64,000 nt of DNA from Brevundimonas guildfordensis (GCF_014836405.1 NZ_JACSQU010000002.1:248001-312000); one strand, 5' to 3'; shown: positions 9,987 through 19,536, counted from the first letter of the stretch. Program-made: numbers and translations. Notes: generated from the sequence alone by a model not told the origin.

Positions 9987-10011
9987 GGGCCGAGTTGACT
10001 TCACCACTTTT

Positions 10012-10055
10012 TCCTCCCCACCTGTGGGGAGGGGGACCACGCAGTGGTGGAGGGG
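10012..10055. repeat. Left terminal palindromic repeat of the DUF559 cassette
   Basis: Two consecutive hairpins: TCCTCCCCA/TGGGGAGG with a 4-nt loop and ACCAC/GTGGT with a 3-nt loop. The inner edge, GGAGGGG (10049-10055), also serves as the ribosome-binding site of the enclosed gene. Confidence 0.85.
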
Positions 10056-10057
10056 CC

Positions 10058-10411
10058 GTGCCGCCGACCGTTGAAGCCTACCGACGCGCGTCCAGAATGC
10101 GTCGCGCCCTGACGCCGCCCGAAGCCCGCCTCTGGGCCCAGCTCAAAGGCGGCGGCCTCGAAGGCCTGAAGTTTCGCCGCCAACATCCGGTGGGCCCGTA
10201 CATCCTCGACTTCTACTGTCATGCGGCCTGTTTGGCGGTTGAAGTTGATGGTGTCGCACATGACGAACCGGATCAAATTGCTCACGACGCGCGACGAACC
10301 GCATGGTTGAAGCTCCAAGGGACCGAAGTGCTGCGTGTCCGAGCCACTGATGTTCGGGATCATCTTGATGGCGTCCTGGCGGTGATTCTGCTTCACGCGA
10401 CGGGGCGTTAG
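10058..10411 (+). CDS. DUF559 (Vsr/endonuclease-like) protein
   Basis: 117 residues from GTG 10058, or 104 from ATG 10097. The GTG is preferred because GGAGGGG from the flanking repeat sits 2-4 nt upstream. The sequence has the DUF559 signature: LTPPEARLWAQLK, KFRRQHPVGPYILDFYC, VEVDGVAHD and a terminal RVRATDV. This family has a Vsr-like/PD-(D/E)xK fold, with candidate catalytic acids in ILDF and VEVDG. Function is unknown. Because the gene is enclosed by inverted repeats, a role in maintaining or moving those repeats is conceivable (inference). The ORF is intact. Confidence 0.88.
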   Translation: MPPTVEAYRRASRMRRALTPPEARLWAQLKGGGLEGLKFRRQHPVGPYILDFYCHAACLAVEVDGVAHDEPDQIAHDARRTAWLKLQGTEVLRVRATDVRDHLDGVLAVILLHATGR

Positions 10412-10415
10412 GGAG

Positions 10416-10460
10416 CCCCTCCACCACTTCGTGGTCCCCCTCCCCATTTCATGGGGAGGA
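10416..10460. repeat. Right terminal palindromic repeat of the DUF559 cassette
   Basis: Inverted copy of 10012-10055: CCCCTCCACCAC, hairpin loop, GTGGTCCCCCTCCCCA, loop, TGGGGAGGA. It starts 5 nt after the DUF559 stop and may also terminate its transcript. Confidence 0.85.
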
Positions 10461-10511
10461 AAAGCCTGACCGCCACTCGCCACTCGCTGCGCGCCGCTCT
10501 ATCTGTCCCCT

Positions 10512-11726
10512 ATGACCAAGGTTCTGATCATCGGCGCGGGACACGCGGGGGGCTCGGCGGCGGCGCTGCTGAGGCAGTATGGGTTCGAGGGCGAGATCGT
10601 CCTGGCGGGGCAGGAGACCGCGCCGCCCTATCAGCGCCCGCCGCTGTCGAAAGCCTGGCTGAAAGGCGAGGCGGGTTTGGAAGACCTGCTGCTGCGCCCG
10701 GAGAGCTTCTACGCCGAGCAGGACATCGCCTTGCGCACCGGGGTCACGGCGACCGCCATCGACGCGGGCGCCCGGACCGTGACCTTCGCCGACGGGACGA
10801 TCGAGGCTTACGACGTGCTGATCCTGGCCACCGGCTCGACGGCGCGCAAGCTGGCCATCCCCGGCGCCGACCGGCCGGACCTGCTGGAGCTGCGCACCCT
10901 CGATGACGCCGAGCGGCTGAAGGCGGTTGTGGCTCCCGGCAAGCGGCTGGCGGTGGTCGGCGGCGGCTATGTCGGGCTGGAGGCGGCGGCGTCGGCCCGC
11001 GCCCTGGGCGCCGAGGCGGTGGTGATCGAGCGCATGGATCGAGTGCTGGCCCGCGTGGCGTCGCAGCCCTTGTCGGCCTTCTTTACCGACCTGCACAAAA
11101 AGCACGGCGTCGAGATTCTAACCGGCGCCGAGGTCGCGGGGTTCGAGGAGGCGGGCGTGCGTCTGGCGGACGGGACGCTGATCGCGGCGGACGCGGTGCT
11201 GGTCGGCGTCGGCGCCGTGGCTTGCGACGACCTGGCGCGCACGGCGGGGCTCGTCTGCGGCGACGGCGTGGTGGTCGACGCGGCGGCCCGCACCAGCAAT
11301 CCGCACATCTACGCCATCGGCGATGTGACGCGCCGGCCGATCCCGGTCCACGGCGGCGTCATGCATCGGCTGGAGAGCGTGCCCAACGCCCTGGAGCAGG
11401 CCAAGCAGGCGGCCAGCGCCATCGTCGGCCGCGCGGCCCCGGCGCCGGAAGTGCCCTGGTTCTGGTCCGACCAGTACGACGTCAAGCTGCAGATCGCCGG
11501 CGTGCCCTTCGACGCCGACCGCCAGCTGGTGCGCGGCGATCCGGCCGGCGGCGCCTTCTCGGTCTTCCACCTCAGCGGCGAGCGCATCGTGGCGGTGGAG
11601 GCGGTCAACGCCCCGGCCGACTTCATGGGCGGACGGCTGCTGATCGGTAAGGCGACGCCGGTCGACGACGCCTTGCTGGCCGACCCGGCGGTGTCCATCA
11701 AGGCGGTGGTCAAGCCTCAGGTGTGA
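10512..11726 (+). CDS. NAD(P)H:ferredoxin/rubredoxin reductase, FAD-dependent
   Basis: 404-residue cytoplasmic flavoprotein of the rhodocoxin/putidaredoxin reductase type, passing electrons from NAD(P)H to a ferredoxin or rubredoxin. It shows an FAD-binding loop VLIIGAGHAGGSAA at the N-terminus, the PPYQRPPLSKAWL segment, an NAD-binding loop VVGGGYVGLEAA in the middle, and YAIGDVTRR before the C-terminal reductase domain. Family length is about 400. No partner ferredoxin or P450 is adjacent, so the electron acceptor cannot be named from context. It begins about 50 bp after the DUF559 cassette. Confidence 0.9.
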   Translation: MTKVLIIGAGHAGGSAAALLRQYGFEGEIVLAGQETAPPYQRPPLSKAWLKGEAGLEDLLLRPESFYAEQDIALRTGVTATAIDAGARTVTFADGTIEAYDVLILATGSTARKLAIPGADRPDLLELRTLDDAERLKAVVAPGKRLAVVGGGYVGLEAAASARALGAEAVVIERMDRVLARVASQPLSAFFTDLHKKHGVEILTGAEVAGFEEAGVRLADGTLIAADAVLVGVGAVACDDLARTAGLVCGDGVVVDAAARTSNPHIYAIGDVTRRPIPVHGGVMHRLESVPNALEQAKQAASAIVGRAAPAPEVPWFWSDQYDVKLQIAGVPFDADRQLVRGDPAGGAFSVFHLSGERIVAVEAVNAPADFMGGRLLIGKATPVDDALLADPAVSIKAVVKPQV

Positions 11727-11752
11727 CCTGCGTGTGACACTCGCGCCGCGAT

Positions 11753-11767
11753 TGAGATTTAGTCGCA
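11753..11767. promoter_or_regulatory. Candidate Fur-type box upstream of the TonB receptor
   Basis: The 15-mer TGAGATTTAGTCGCA is an imperfect dyad resembling the TGC...GCA palindromes bound by alphaproteobacterial Fur/Mur proteins (consensus recalled, not checked). It lies about 75 bp before the receptor start, where iron control is expected. Weak on sequence alone. Confidence 0.35.
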
Positions 11768-11839
11768 AGAGTCAGATTGTCGCACCCGGAAAAGGTGCTA
11801 ATGCGAGCCGGTCTCAATCATAGATCGGTTCCTTCCCCC

Positions 11840-14125
11840 ATGTCCGACGCCCGTCCCGACACCCGCTCCGCCGCTCTCAAGGCGCTTCTCTTCGCGTCCA
11901 GCGCCGCCGGCATGCTGTGCGCCGCCCCCGCGATGGCCGCAGTCGCCGATGAGACCGCGCCCTCGGACGGCGTGATTAGCCAGGACGCCACCAACCTGGG
12001 CACGGTGGACGTGCACGGCCATCGCGTGAAGCGCGAGCCGAAGGACCCGCAGTTCGTCGCCCCCCTGGTCGACACGCCGCGCACAGTGACGGTGATCCCG
12101 CAGCAGATCATCGAACAGACGGCCGCCACCTCGCTTCAAGATATTCTGCGCACCTCGCCGGGCATCACCTTCGGCGCGGGCGAGGGCGGCCAGCCCCTGG
12201 CCGACCGGCCGTTCATCCGGGGCCAGGCCTCGGGCAACAACATCTTCGTCGACGGCATCCGCGACACCGGCGGCCAGCAGCGCGAGGTCTTCAACCTGGA
12301 GCAGGTCGAGGTCATCAAGGGCGCCGATTCCGTCTACTCGGGCCGGGGCTCGGGCGGCGGCAGCATCAACCTGTCGTCCAAGGCGCCGCGCCTGACCAAC
12401 TTCGTCCACGGCTCGGCCGGGGCGGGCACGGACGACTACCTGCGCGGCACGGCGGACGCCAACTGGCAGGTCGGCCCCACCGCCGCCATGCGCCTGAACG
12501 TCATGGCTTCGCAAGGCGACGTGCCGGGCCGCAACGGCGCCGATTTCGACAAATGGGGCGTCGGCGCCGCTATCGCTGCGGGTTTGGGCACGCCGACGAC
12601 GCTGACGGCCAGCTACTACCACCTCGACAGCAACCAGCTGCCTGACTACGGCGTCCCGCTCTACACCAAGCTGGGCGGGGCGACTGCGCCGCGCCCGGAC
12701 GCCTCGGGCGTGCTGGACGTGCCCTACGACAGCTTCTACGGCCTGAAGGCGCGCGACTATCTGAACAATACGGTCGACAGCCTGACGCTGGAGATCGAGC
12801 ACCGCTTCAGCGACACCCTGGCCCTGCGCAACGTCACCCGCTATTCGCAGACGCTGAACGATTACGTCGTCACCAACCCCGGCGACGGGGGCGCAGCCCA
12901 GCTGATCGATGGCGTCTGGTGGATGAAGCGGGGCCTGAAGTCGCGCTGGAATCCGGCCGAGACCCTGGCCAACGTCACCGACCTGCACGGGTCCTTCCTG
13001 ACCGGGTCGATCAAGCATGATTTCGACGTCGGCGTGGAGGTGTCGCGCGAGAAGAACCAGAACGCCTCCTACACGGTCACGACCCTGACCGGCACGGCCT
13101 GCCCGGCGCCGCTGACAGGGCTGGACTGCACCCAGGTCTATGCGCCCAATCCGAACGATCCGTGGACGGGCACGAAGACGCGCGGTCTGGTCAGCCGGAC
13201 CGACACCGATTCCGTGGGGGTGTACGCGTTTGACGCCATACATCTGAGCGACAAGCTGATCCTGAACCTGGGTCTGCGCTGGGACGACTATTCGGTGGAT
13301 GGCGTCAATGCCTCCGGCACGGTGGCGGCGCCGGTCTATGCCGCCACGCGCGGCGACTGGGACTTCGTCAACTATCAGCTCGGCCTGGTCTACAAGCCGA
13401 CAACGAACAGCAGCGTGTACGCTTCCTGGTCGACCGCCTCGACGCCGCCGACCATCTCGGCCGGGGATCAGAACACGGGCGCGACCAACGGCAGCGGCAA
13501 CTTCGTCGCCACCGTTCTCGACCCTGAGGAAACCGAGAGCTTCGAGATCGGCGCCAAGGCCAATCTGTTCGGCGACCGCCTGGCGCTCAGCGGCGCCCTG
13601 TTCCATCTGACCCGCAAGAACGTCGCCATTCTGGTGGCGCCGGACCGCTATGAGCAGGCGGGCGAGGCCAGGGTGCAGGGTCTGGAACTGGGCGTGTCGG
13701 GCAACGTCACCGACAGGTGGCAGGTGTTCGGCGGCTACACCTGGATGGACTCCGAGTTGGTGCGCGGCGCCTACAACAGCATCAACCTCGGCGATCCCCT
13801 CGCCAATACGCCCGAGCACAGCGCCAGCCTGTTCACCACCTATCGCGTCCTGCCGAAACTGAGCCTGGGCGGCGGCGTCTACTACGTGTCCAAATCCTGG
13901 GGCGGCAACCAGGGCGGGGCCGGCGGCGGGGCCAACCGCGTCTATGCGCCGGACTACACGCGCATCGACCTGTTCGCCTCCTACGCCATCAGCGACCGCG
14001 CTTCCCTTCAGCTGAACGTCCAGAACGCCGGGGATGAGGAATACATCATCCGCACCAACGGCGTGCACCACGCCGACGTCGCCCCGGCGCGTCAGGCGAT
14101 CCTGACGCTGAACGTCCGCTACTAA
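11840..14125 (+). CDS. TonB-dependent siderophore receptor (Fiu-like)
   Basis: 761-residue outer-membrane receptor importing ferric siderophore with energy from TonB-ExbB-ExbD. A signal peptide ends near APAMAA. The plug domain follows ([55 protein letters not shown]), then a 22-strand-type barrel ending in the aromatic-terminal strand LTLNVRY. Length and motifs fit catecholate receptors such as Fiu. The following gene is a PiuC/YbiX-type hydroxylase, the same pairing as fiu-ybiX. The start used is the ATG preceding the signal peptide; an in-frame ATG exists 21 codons upstream. Regulation by Fur is likely. Confidence 0.93.
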   Translation: MSDARPDTRSAALKALLFASSAAGMLCAAPAMAAVADETAPSDGVISQDATNLGTVDVHGHRVKREPKDPQFVAPLVDTPRTVTVIPQQIIEQTAATSLQDILRTSPGITFGAGEGGQPLADRPFIRGQASGNNIFVDGIRDTGGQQREVFNLEQVEVIKGADSVYSGRGSGGGSINLSSKAPRLTNFVHGSAGAGTDDYLRGTADANWQVGPTAAMRLNVMASQGDVPGRNGADFDKWGVGAAIAAGLGTPTTLTASYYHLDSNQLPDYGVPLYTKLGGATAPRPDASGVLDVPYDSFYGLKARDYLNNTVDSLTLEIEHRFSDTLALRNVTRYSQTLNDYVVTNPGDGGAAQLIDGVWWMKRGLKSRWNPAETLANVTDLHGSFLTGSIKHDFDVGVEVSREKNQNASYTVTTLTGTACPAPLTGLDCTQVYAPNPNDPWTGTKTRGLVSRTDTDSVGVYAFDAIHLSDKLILNLGLRWDDYSVDGVNASGTVAAPVYAATRGDWDFVNYQLGLVYKPTTNSSVYASWSTASTPPTISAGDQNTGATNGSGNFVATVLDPEETESFEIGAKANLFGDRLALSGALFHLTRKNVAILVAPDRYEQAGEARVQGLELGVSGNVTDRWQVFGGYTWMDSELVRGAYNSINLGDPLANTPEHSASLFTTYRVLPKLSLGGGVYYVSKSWGGNQGGAGGGANRVYAPDYTRIDLFASYAISDRASLQLNVQNAGDEEYIIRTNGVHHADVAPARQAILTLNVRY

Positions 14126-14149
14126 GAGGCCGCGTTTCACGCCATCATG

Positions 14150-14182
14150 TCGGCCCCGCGCTTTCGCCAGCAGCGGGGCCGA
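14150..14182 (+). terminator. Strong stem-loop between receptor and hydroxylase genes
   Basis: Perfect 10-bp stem TCGGCCCCGC...GCGGGGCCGA with a 13-nt loop and no T-run after it. It may attenuate expression of piuC or protect the receptor mRNA end rather than fully terminate. Confidence 0.5.
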
Positions 14183-14207
14183 TGCGGTTCCATACGGTGA
14201 GAGAGCC

Positions 14208-14897
14208 ATGCTGCTGCACATCCCCGACGTCTTCACCAAGGCCGAGGTGAAGGCCCTGCGCCAGACCCTGGACGCCGGTCCCTGGGCCGACGGCAACATG
14301 ACCTCGGGCCATCAGTCGGCGACCGCCAAGCAGAACCTTCAGCTGCCTGAAGACAGCCCACAGGCGCGCGAGGTCTCGGCCCTGGTCGTTCAGGCGCTGA
14401 ACGCCAATCCGATGTTCGTCTCGGCCGCCCTGCCGCACACGATCTTTCCGCCCCTGTTCAACCGATACGAAGGCGGCGGCGAATTCGGTCTGCACGTCGA
14501 CAACGCCATCCGACAAAGATCAGGAGCGGGCGGCGACCACCGCATCCGCAGCGACCTGTCGGCCACCCTCTTCCTGTCCGAGCCCGAGGACTATGACGGC
14601 GGCGAGCTGATCATCGAGGAGATGTACGGCGCCCAGTCGATCAAGCTGCCGGCGGGCGACCTGGTCCTGTATCCGTCCAAGAGCCTGCACCGGGTGACGC
14701 CCGTCACGCGCGGCGCCCGCGTCTCCAGCTTCATGTGGCTGCAGAGCCTGATCCGCGACGACGCCGACCGCGAAAGCCTGTTCCGCCTCGATGTGGCGAT
14801 CCAGCGCGTGAACCTGGACAAGGGGCCCAAGGATGCGGCGGTAATCGAACTGACCGGCGTCTATCACAACCTGTTGCGGCGCTGGTCCGAGGTGTGA
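14208..14897 (+). CDS. PKHD-type Fe(II)/2-oxoglutarate hydroxylase (PiuC/YbiX family)
   Basis: 229-residue non-haem iron dioxygenase, standard length. The iron triad is visible as HVD in [11 protein letters not shown] and His in [10 protein letters not shown], with the 2-oxoglutarate-binding Arg in [10 protein letters not shown]. Members of this family are found beside catecholate receptors; the substrate is not established. Here it follows the receptor gene after a strong stem-loop, suggesting co-expression at a lower level under iron limitation. Confidence 0.93.
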   Translation: MLLHIPDVFTKAEVKALRQTLDAGPWADGNMTSGHQSATAKQNLQLPEDSPQAREVSALVVQALNANPMFVSAALPHTIFPPLFNRYEGGGEFGLHVDNAIRQRSGAGGDHRIRSDLSATLFLSEPEDYDGGELIIEEMYGAQSIKLPAGDLVLYPSKSLHRVTPVTRGARVSSFMWLQSLIRDDADRESLFRLDVAIQRVNLDKGPKDAAVIELTGVYHNLLRRWSEV

Positions 14898-14910
14898 CGC
14901 CTCGGCGCGC

Positions 14911-16512
14911 TCAGGCGGCCTGCGCCGCCTCGCCGTTCGACAGCGCCAGCCGGATCGCGTTCAGCAGGGCGTCGGGCTGGATCGGCTTTTGCGCCACCCC
15001 GTCCATCCCCGCCGCCAGATAGGCGGCCTCGTCGCGCGGATCGGCGTTGGCCGTCAGGGCCAGGATCGGCAGGGCGGCGGCGGGGCCGGGCAGGGCGCGG
15101 ATCGCCCGCGTCGCCGCCACCCCATCCATCACCGGCATCTTCACATCCATCAGGATCAGGTCGAACGGCGCGGCCGCCGCGCGCTCGACCGCCTGGCGCC
15201 CGTTCTCGGCGGTTTCGTGGGTGCAGCCGAACAGCTCCAGCACCTTGCCCGCGACGAAGCGGTTGGCGGCATGGTCGTCCACCACCAGCACATGCAGGGT
15301 CTCATGCAACGTCGGCGACGCCTGACGGTCCTCGGTGCGGCGGGCGTCGCGCTCCGCCAGCGGCAGATGCAGTTCGAAGCTGAAGCGCGCCCCGCCCTGA
15401 GGCGAACGCTCCACGGTCAGCGCGCCCTCCATCCGCTCCACGATCTGACGGCAGATGGCCAGGCCCAGCCCGGCGCCTGCGCCCTGTCGCCCCGCCTCGC
15501 CGGTGTTGAACGGCTCGAAGATGGCGCGCGCCGCCTCGTCGCTGACGCCCGGGCCGCTGTCGTCCACGGTCGCCGACAGCCGCACTCGCCCCTCGTCCAG
15601 CGCCGTCGCCAGCCGCACCGCGACGGATCCGGCCTCGGTGAACTTCAGGGCGTTGCCGATCACATTGTTCAGCAACTGCTTGAGCCGCATCTCGTCGCCG
15701 ACGATCCAGCGGGCGGCGTCAAGATCCGCCTCGACCTGCAGCTCCAGCGCCTTCTCCTCGGCGCGCGGGCTCCACAGGGCCGACAGGTCTGCGGCCACCG
15801 ACTGGAGGTCCAGCGGCGCGGGCTCCAGCGTCAGCATCCCCGCCTCGGCCCGCGACATGTCCAGTGCGTCGGTCAGCAGCCGCAGCAGGCTGGCGCCCGA
15901 ATCCAGAATAGTGCGGACGTGAGGCCGCAGGTCGTCCTGCGTCAGCTGCCGCTCCATCAGGGCGGCCACCCCCAGAACTCCGTTCAGGGGCGTGCGGATC
16001 TCGTGGCTCATCACGGCCAGGAATTCGGACTTGGCCCGGCTGGAGGCGCGGGCCTCGGCCTCGGCCCGCACCAGGTTCTGGGCCAGGTCGGCCATGGCCT
16101 CGGCGCGGCGTTTGTGGATGGCCACCCCGGCCTGAAGCACGTGCAGGCCCGCCCCCACCCCGACATAGCGGCCGCGCGAGACGATGATGAAGCCTTTCAG
16201 CAGCGCGCCCAGCCCCGCCGCATCCATCGACTGGAACAGAACGTCGGCCGAGGCGTCGGCCTCCACCACCATCGGCGCCGGGTCCATCAGCGCCGAGACC
16301 GGCCGCCGGACATAGAGGGCGCGCCCGAACTCGGCCGCCAGCTTCAGAGTGAAGGCGTTGCGTTCGATCAGGCCGACAGGCCGCTCCTCGGCGTCGGCCA
16401 CGGCGATGACCAGGGTCTCTGGCTCGGCCTCGAACCGGGCCAGGGCCTCTGCGCCCAACGCGTCGGGCGCCATCGGCGCCGAGGCGTCCACGAAATCTCC
16501 TATCCGGGCCAT
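14911..16512 (-). CDS. Hybrid histidine kinase with N-terminal CBS-like domain
   Basis: 533-residue kinase without obvious transmembrane segments. Residues about 20-125 look like a CBS pair (IAVADAEERPVGLIERNAF ... FIIVSRGRYVGVG). A short helical linker (135-160) follows, then HisKA with phospho-His170 (FLAVMSHEIRTPLNG) and an HATPase domain with N box NVIGNALKF and G boxes DDSGPG and GAGLGLAICRQ. The C-terminal receiver has VLVVDD and phospho-Asp456 (LILMDVKMPVMDG). It is a cytoplasmic sensor, possibly of nucleotides or metabolites through the CBS unit (inference). It lies downstream of the Mur ligase in the same direction. No cognate phosphotransferase is nearby. Confidence 0.92.
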   Translation of the reverse strand: MARIGDFVDASAPMAPDALGAEALARFEAEPETLVIAVADAEERPVGLIERNAFTLKLAAEFGRALYVRRPVSALMDPAPMVVEADASADVLFQSMDAAGLGALLKGFIIVSRGRYVGVGAGLHVLQAGVAIHKRRAEAMADLAQNLVRAEAEARASSRAKSEFLAVMSHEIRTPLNGVLGVAALMERQLTQDDLRPHVRTILDSGASLLRLLTDALDMSRAEAGMLTLEPAPLDLQSVAADLSALWSPRAEEKALELQVEADLDAARWIVGDEMRLKQLLNNVIGNALKFTEAGSVAVRLATALDEGRVRLSATVDDSGPGVSDEAARAIFEPFNTGEAGRQGAGAGLGLAICRQIVERMEGALTVERSPQGGARFSFELHLPLAERDARRTEDRQASPTLHETLHVLVVDDHAANRFVAGKVLELFGCTHETAENGRQAVERAAAAPFDLILMDVKMPVMDGVAATRAIRALPGPAAALPILALTANADPRDEAAYLAAGMDGVAQKPIQPDALLNAIRLALSNGEAAQAA

Positions 16513-16630
16513 TTCCCAGCCTTCTCTTGCTTCTTGCCGGAGCAGGGTTAGGCGAGGCGGCTTAACAGCCGCTTTGCCGGAAATGAATGTTTTGCAAGGC
16601 TAATTTTACGGATGGTCCGAGGACGGACAG

Positions 16631-18019
16631 TCAGAGCCGCGCCAGCAGCTCCGCCGCGAAGGTCGACAGGCTGTCGTCGCGCGCGCCCATCACCACCACC
16701 CGGTCGCCGGGCTTGGCGATCTCGATGATGCGGTCGCCGCAGTCGGCGCGGGTGGCCAGGGCCTGCGCCTGACGTCCCGCCGCTCGCACGCCCGCTGCGA
16801 TGTCCTCGCTGCCGACGCTGCGGTCGGTTGTGCCGCCGTAATACACCGGCTCTGGCATCAGCAGCACGTCGTCATGCCGCATCAGCCCGGCGAAGCCCTC
16901 GACGAATTCCTGCTTCATCAGCTTCAGCGGGCCGAAGCCGTGCGGCTGGAACAGGATCAGCAACCGCCCGTCAAAGGCGTGCAGGGTCTTCAGGGTCGCG
17001 GCGATCTTGTCCGGGTTGTGGGCGAAGTCATCGATGACGGTGACGCCGCCCTGTGTTCCCACCACCTCCAGCCGCCGCCGGATGCCGCTGAAGGTCTCCA
17101 GCGCCGCGACCGCCTGATCCATGTCGACGCCCAGCGCCCGAACCGCCCCCAGCGCTGCCAGCGCATTGGCGACATTGTGCGCGCCCGGCACGGGCAGCGT
17201 CGCCGCCCGCGCCGCCTCGCCGCGCACGCGCAGCTCGAAGGTCATGCCGGTCGGCAGTGGCGCCAGATCATGAGCCGACAGCTCGGCCTCTTCTTCGCCC
17301 AGCGCGAAGGTGATCGCCTTGCCAGGCGCCAGAGTCTGGGCCAGCGCCGCCGTCTCTGGATTGTCCAGGTTCAGCACCGCCGTCGTGGCCCGGCCGACGA
17401 AGCCGCCGAACAGTTCGCGCAGCTCCTCCATCGACTTGTGGTCCAGCGAGATGTTGGAGACCACGGCGACCGTCGGATCATAGCGGGCGATGGAGCCGTC
17501 GCTCTCGTCCACCTCGGCCACGAATAGATCGGGTCCGCCGACCAGGGCGCTGGCGAACGGCTGGTCGGGCGAGGCGAAGTTCTTCATCACCGCCCCGTTG
17601 ACCACGGTCGGCGCGCGTCCCGCCTGATCGAGGATCCAGGCGACCATGCCGGTGATGGTCGACTTGCCGCTGGTGCCCGCCACGCCGATCGAGGTCGGGG
17701 CGGCGTTGAACAGTTCGCTGAGCAGCTGGGGCCGCGTCTTGATGACGGCGCCGACGCGCCTGGCCGCGCCGATGTCGGGCACGGTGTCCTCGACCGCGCC
17801 GGTGGCGACGACCACCTGATCGGCGCTGACCACGCCCGACCCGTCCTGCGGGTGAAGGGCGACGCCATGGGCCCGCAGCCAGTCGAACTTCTCGGGCGAG
17901 CGCCCCTGGTCGAGGGCGCGGTCGGAGCCGGAAATTCGGCCGCCCTGCGCCTGAACGATCATGGCCAGCGGCATCATGCCCGAGCCGCCGACGCCGCAGA
18001 AGAAGTAGTCTTTGTTCAT
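16631..18019 (-). CDS. mpl: Mur ligase, probably murein tripeptide recycling ligase (Mpl type)
   Basis: 462 residues from the ATG giving [19 protein letters not shown]; an upstream in-frame extension is not Mur-like. N-terminal UDP-binding domain, ATP loop [15 protein letters not shown], central EVDESDGSI and [13 protein letters not shown], and a C-terminal domain with [12 protein letters not shown]. MurC and Mpl are close relatives. I favour Mpl, which joins murein tripeptide to UDP-MurNAc, because the divergent neighbour is an LD-carboxypeptidase that generates tripeptide and because no division genes surround it. The P-loop reads TSGKST rather than the usual THGKTT, so this is an unusual subgroup. 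A MurC-like role cannot be excluded. Confidence 0.75.
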   Translation of the reverse strand: MNKDYFFCGVGGSGMMPLAMIVQAQGGRISGSDRALDQGRSPEKFDWLRAHGVALHPQDGSGVVSADQVVVATGAVEDTVPDIGAARRVGAVIKTRPQLLSELFNAAPTSIGVAGTSGKSTITGMVAWILDQAGRAPTVVNGAVMKNFASPDQPFASALVGGPDLFVAEVDESDGSIARYDPTVAVVSNISLDHKSMEELRELFGGFVGRATTAVLNLDNPETAALAQTLAPGKAITFALGEEEAELSAHDLAPLPTGMTFELRVRGEAARAATLPVPGAHNVANALAALGAVRALGVDMDQAVAALETFSGIRRRLEVVGTQGGVTVIDDFAHNPDKIAATLKTLHAFDGRLLILFQPHGFGPLKLMKQEFVEGFAGLMRHDDVLLMPEPVYYGGTTDRSVGSEDIAAGVRAAGRQAQALATRADCGDRIIEIAKPGDRVVVMGARDDSLSTFAAELLARL

Positions 18020-18095
18020 CGGCTTGATTTCAATGCGGGAAACCGGGGAAGGTCCGGCCTGACTAGCACGCAAGACGCTCAAGGCCATCCTGTCC

Positions 18096-18935
18096 ATGCA
18101 GACCAGACCGTTCCGAATCGGCGTCGTCAACGCCAGCTCCCGTCTCGAACCGGCGCGCGGCGAGGCGATCCGGGCCTGGGCGGCGGCGACCTGGCGGGGC
18201 GGGGAGGTCGAGCTGGTGCTGCACCCGGCCCTCTATGACGTGCACGGCCATTTCGGCGGCGACGACGCCACCCGCGCCCGGGCCCTGGTCGAGACGGCCA
18301 ACGACCCCGACATCGACGCCGTCTGGTTCGCGCGCGGCGGTTACGGCGCCTGCCGCATCGCCGAGGCGGTGATCCCCGAGCTGACCGCCGACGCCTACGC
18401 CAAGCGCTACCTCGGCTATTCCGACGCCGGCAGCCTGCTGGCGGCGCTGTATCGGGCGGGCTTTCCCCACGTGGCGCACGGACCGATGGCCTCGGACGGG
18501 TCGCGCCATGACGCCACGGGGCTGCGCGCCGTGAACTGGATGAGGCATGGCGACCCGGCGTCGCTGGAGCCGTCCCTGCTGAGCGACCCGCGACCCGCCG
18601 TCGGCTTCAACCTGACCATCCTCAACGAACTGGTCGGCACGGCGATCGAGCCGGATCTGACCGGCCACGTCGTCATGCTGGAAGAGGTGTCCGAGGCGCT
18701 CTATCGCGTCGACCGGATGATGTTCCACCTGACCGGCCAGGCCTCGATCCGCCGCGTCGCCGGCATCCGCCTGGGCCGGGTGTCGGACGTGACGGCCAAT
18801 GATCCGGAGTTCGGCCTGACGGCGGAAGAGATCGTGCGCCACTGGTGCGTGCGCTCCGGCATCCCCTATCTAGGCTCGGCCGATATCGGCCATGACCGGG
18901 ACAATAAGGTCGTGCCGTTCGGCCCGCGCGGCTGA
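18096..18935 (+). CDS. ldcA: Muramoyltetrapeptide LD-carboxypeptidase (S66)
   Basis: 279-residue serine peptidase of family S66, which removes the terminal D-Ala from murein tetrapeptides in the cytoplasm. The nucleophile motif is [15 protein letters not shown], preceded by the oxyanion region [12 protein letters not shown]. Other triad residues are in [12 protein letters not shown] (Glu) and SADIGHDRD (His). It is divergent from the Mur ligase with 76 bp between starts, so one control region may serve both. Together they would form a murein-peptide recycling pair. Confidence 0.9.
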   Translation: MQTRPFRIGVVNASSRLEPARGEAIRAWAAATWRGGEVELVLHPALYDVHGHFGGDDATRARALVETANDPDIDAVWFARGGYGACRIAEAVIPELTADAYAKRYLGYSDAGSLLAALYRAGFPHVAHGPMASDGSRHDATGLRAVNWMRHGDPASLEPSLLSDPRPAVGFNLTILNELVGTAIEPDLTGHVVMLEEVSEALYRVDRMMFHLTGQASIRRVAGIRLGRVSDVTANDPEFGLTAEEIVRHWCVRSGIPYLGSADIGHDRDNKVVPFGPRG

Positions 18936-18956
18936 GGCCCAGGCCGCCTTTCAGGG

Positions 18957-19448
18957 TCAGCCTTTCAGGATCAACCCGTCGGGCCGCGCCTCGAAGGCCG
19001 ACAAACGACCCAGGAAGCTCATCCCCAGCAGGGCTGCGGGCATGTCGCGATCGATCACCAGGGCCTCGACCGAGGTCAGCTCGACCCCCGCCACCGACAC
19101 GGAGGTCAGCAGCACCCGCGCGGCCGGCGTCTGGCCCGAGGCGGTGTTCAGCGTCTGGTTGAAGTCGTGCGCCTTCAATCGCACGCCCAGCCGTTCGGCG
19201 TCGGCGCGGCTCAGCGTCACCGCGCTGGCGCCGGTATCGACCAGCATCCGCATCGGCCGTCCTTCGACCGTCGCCTCGGCCCAATAGTGGCCGTCGGCCG
19301 CGCGCGTCACCGACGGCGCCTCCTTCAGCGCGACGGCGGCGTAGGCCTCGGCCGGGCCGTCCCACCACATCAGGGCGCCGGCGCAGGCGCAGGCCGACGC
19401 CAGGGCGGCGGCGAAAACGACAGCGGAGCGCGGGTCAAAGCGGATCAT
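18957..19448 (-). CDS. Retropepsin-like clan AA aspartic protease (TIGR02281-type)
   Basis: 163 residues from the ATG before the membrane anchor (MIRFDPRSA); an upstream in-frame ATG at 19532 would add a tail without family character. A single N-terminal hydrophobic segment (VVFAAALASACACAGALMWW) likely anchors it in the inner membrane with the domain outside. The catalytic motif is LVDTGASAVTLS, and the flap and C-terminal parts include ALLGMSFLGRLSAFE. Small single-domain proteases of this sort would act as dimers. The substrate is unknown. Confidence 0.88.
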   Translation of the reverse strand: MIRFDPRSAVVFAAALASACACAGALMWWDGPAEAYAAVALKEAPSVTRAADGHYWAEATVEGRPMRMLVDTGASAVTLSRADAERLGVRLKAHDFNQTLNTASGQTPAARVLLTSVSVAGVELTSVEALVIDRDMPAALLGMSFLGRLSAFEARPDGLILKG

Positions 19449-19536
19449 GAAGGCGACTATGCCGCTGGGGTCTTCCCATGCGGTGAAGCGACGTGGCGAA
19501 CGAAAGGTTGACGCCGGACCGTTGATCGCCACCGGC

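Larger units (their letters stand above)
10012..10460. mobile_element. DUF559 gene bounded by inverted palindromic repeats
   Basis: The left end (10012-10055) and right end (10416-10460) are inverted copies of one 44-45 bp unit. Each unit contains a TCCTCCCCA-loop-TGGGGAGG hairpin and an ACCAC-loop-GTGGT hairpin ending in GGAGGGG. The only gene between them is a DUF559 protein. The 449-bp cassette sits between the his promoter and a ferredoxin reductase gene. A gene-less relative lies at 26381-26509. This is analogous in layout to REP/RAYT systems, but mobility is inferred, and no target-site duplication was obvious. Confidence 0.6.

Noticed and set aside
8684..10411. 575-codon plus-strand frame running into the DUF559 gene
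   Set aside because: Everything before about 10058 is antisense to hisG and the TrpR-like gene. Only the last 117 codons match a protein family.
16556..16573. GCGGCT-TAAC-AGCCGC hairpin between the kinase and Mur ligase genes
   Set aside because: Short stem with no T-run in the direction of transcription; too weak to call.
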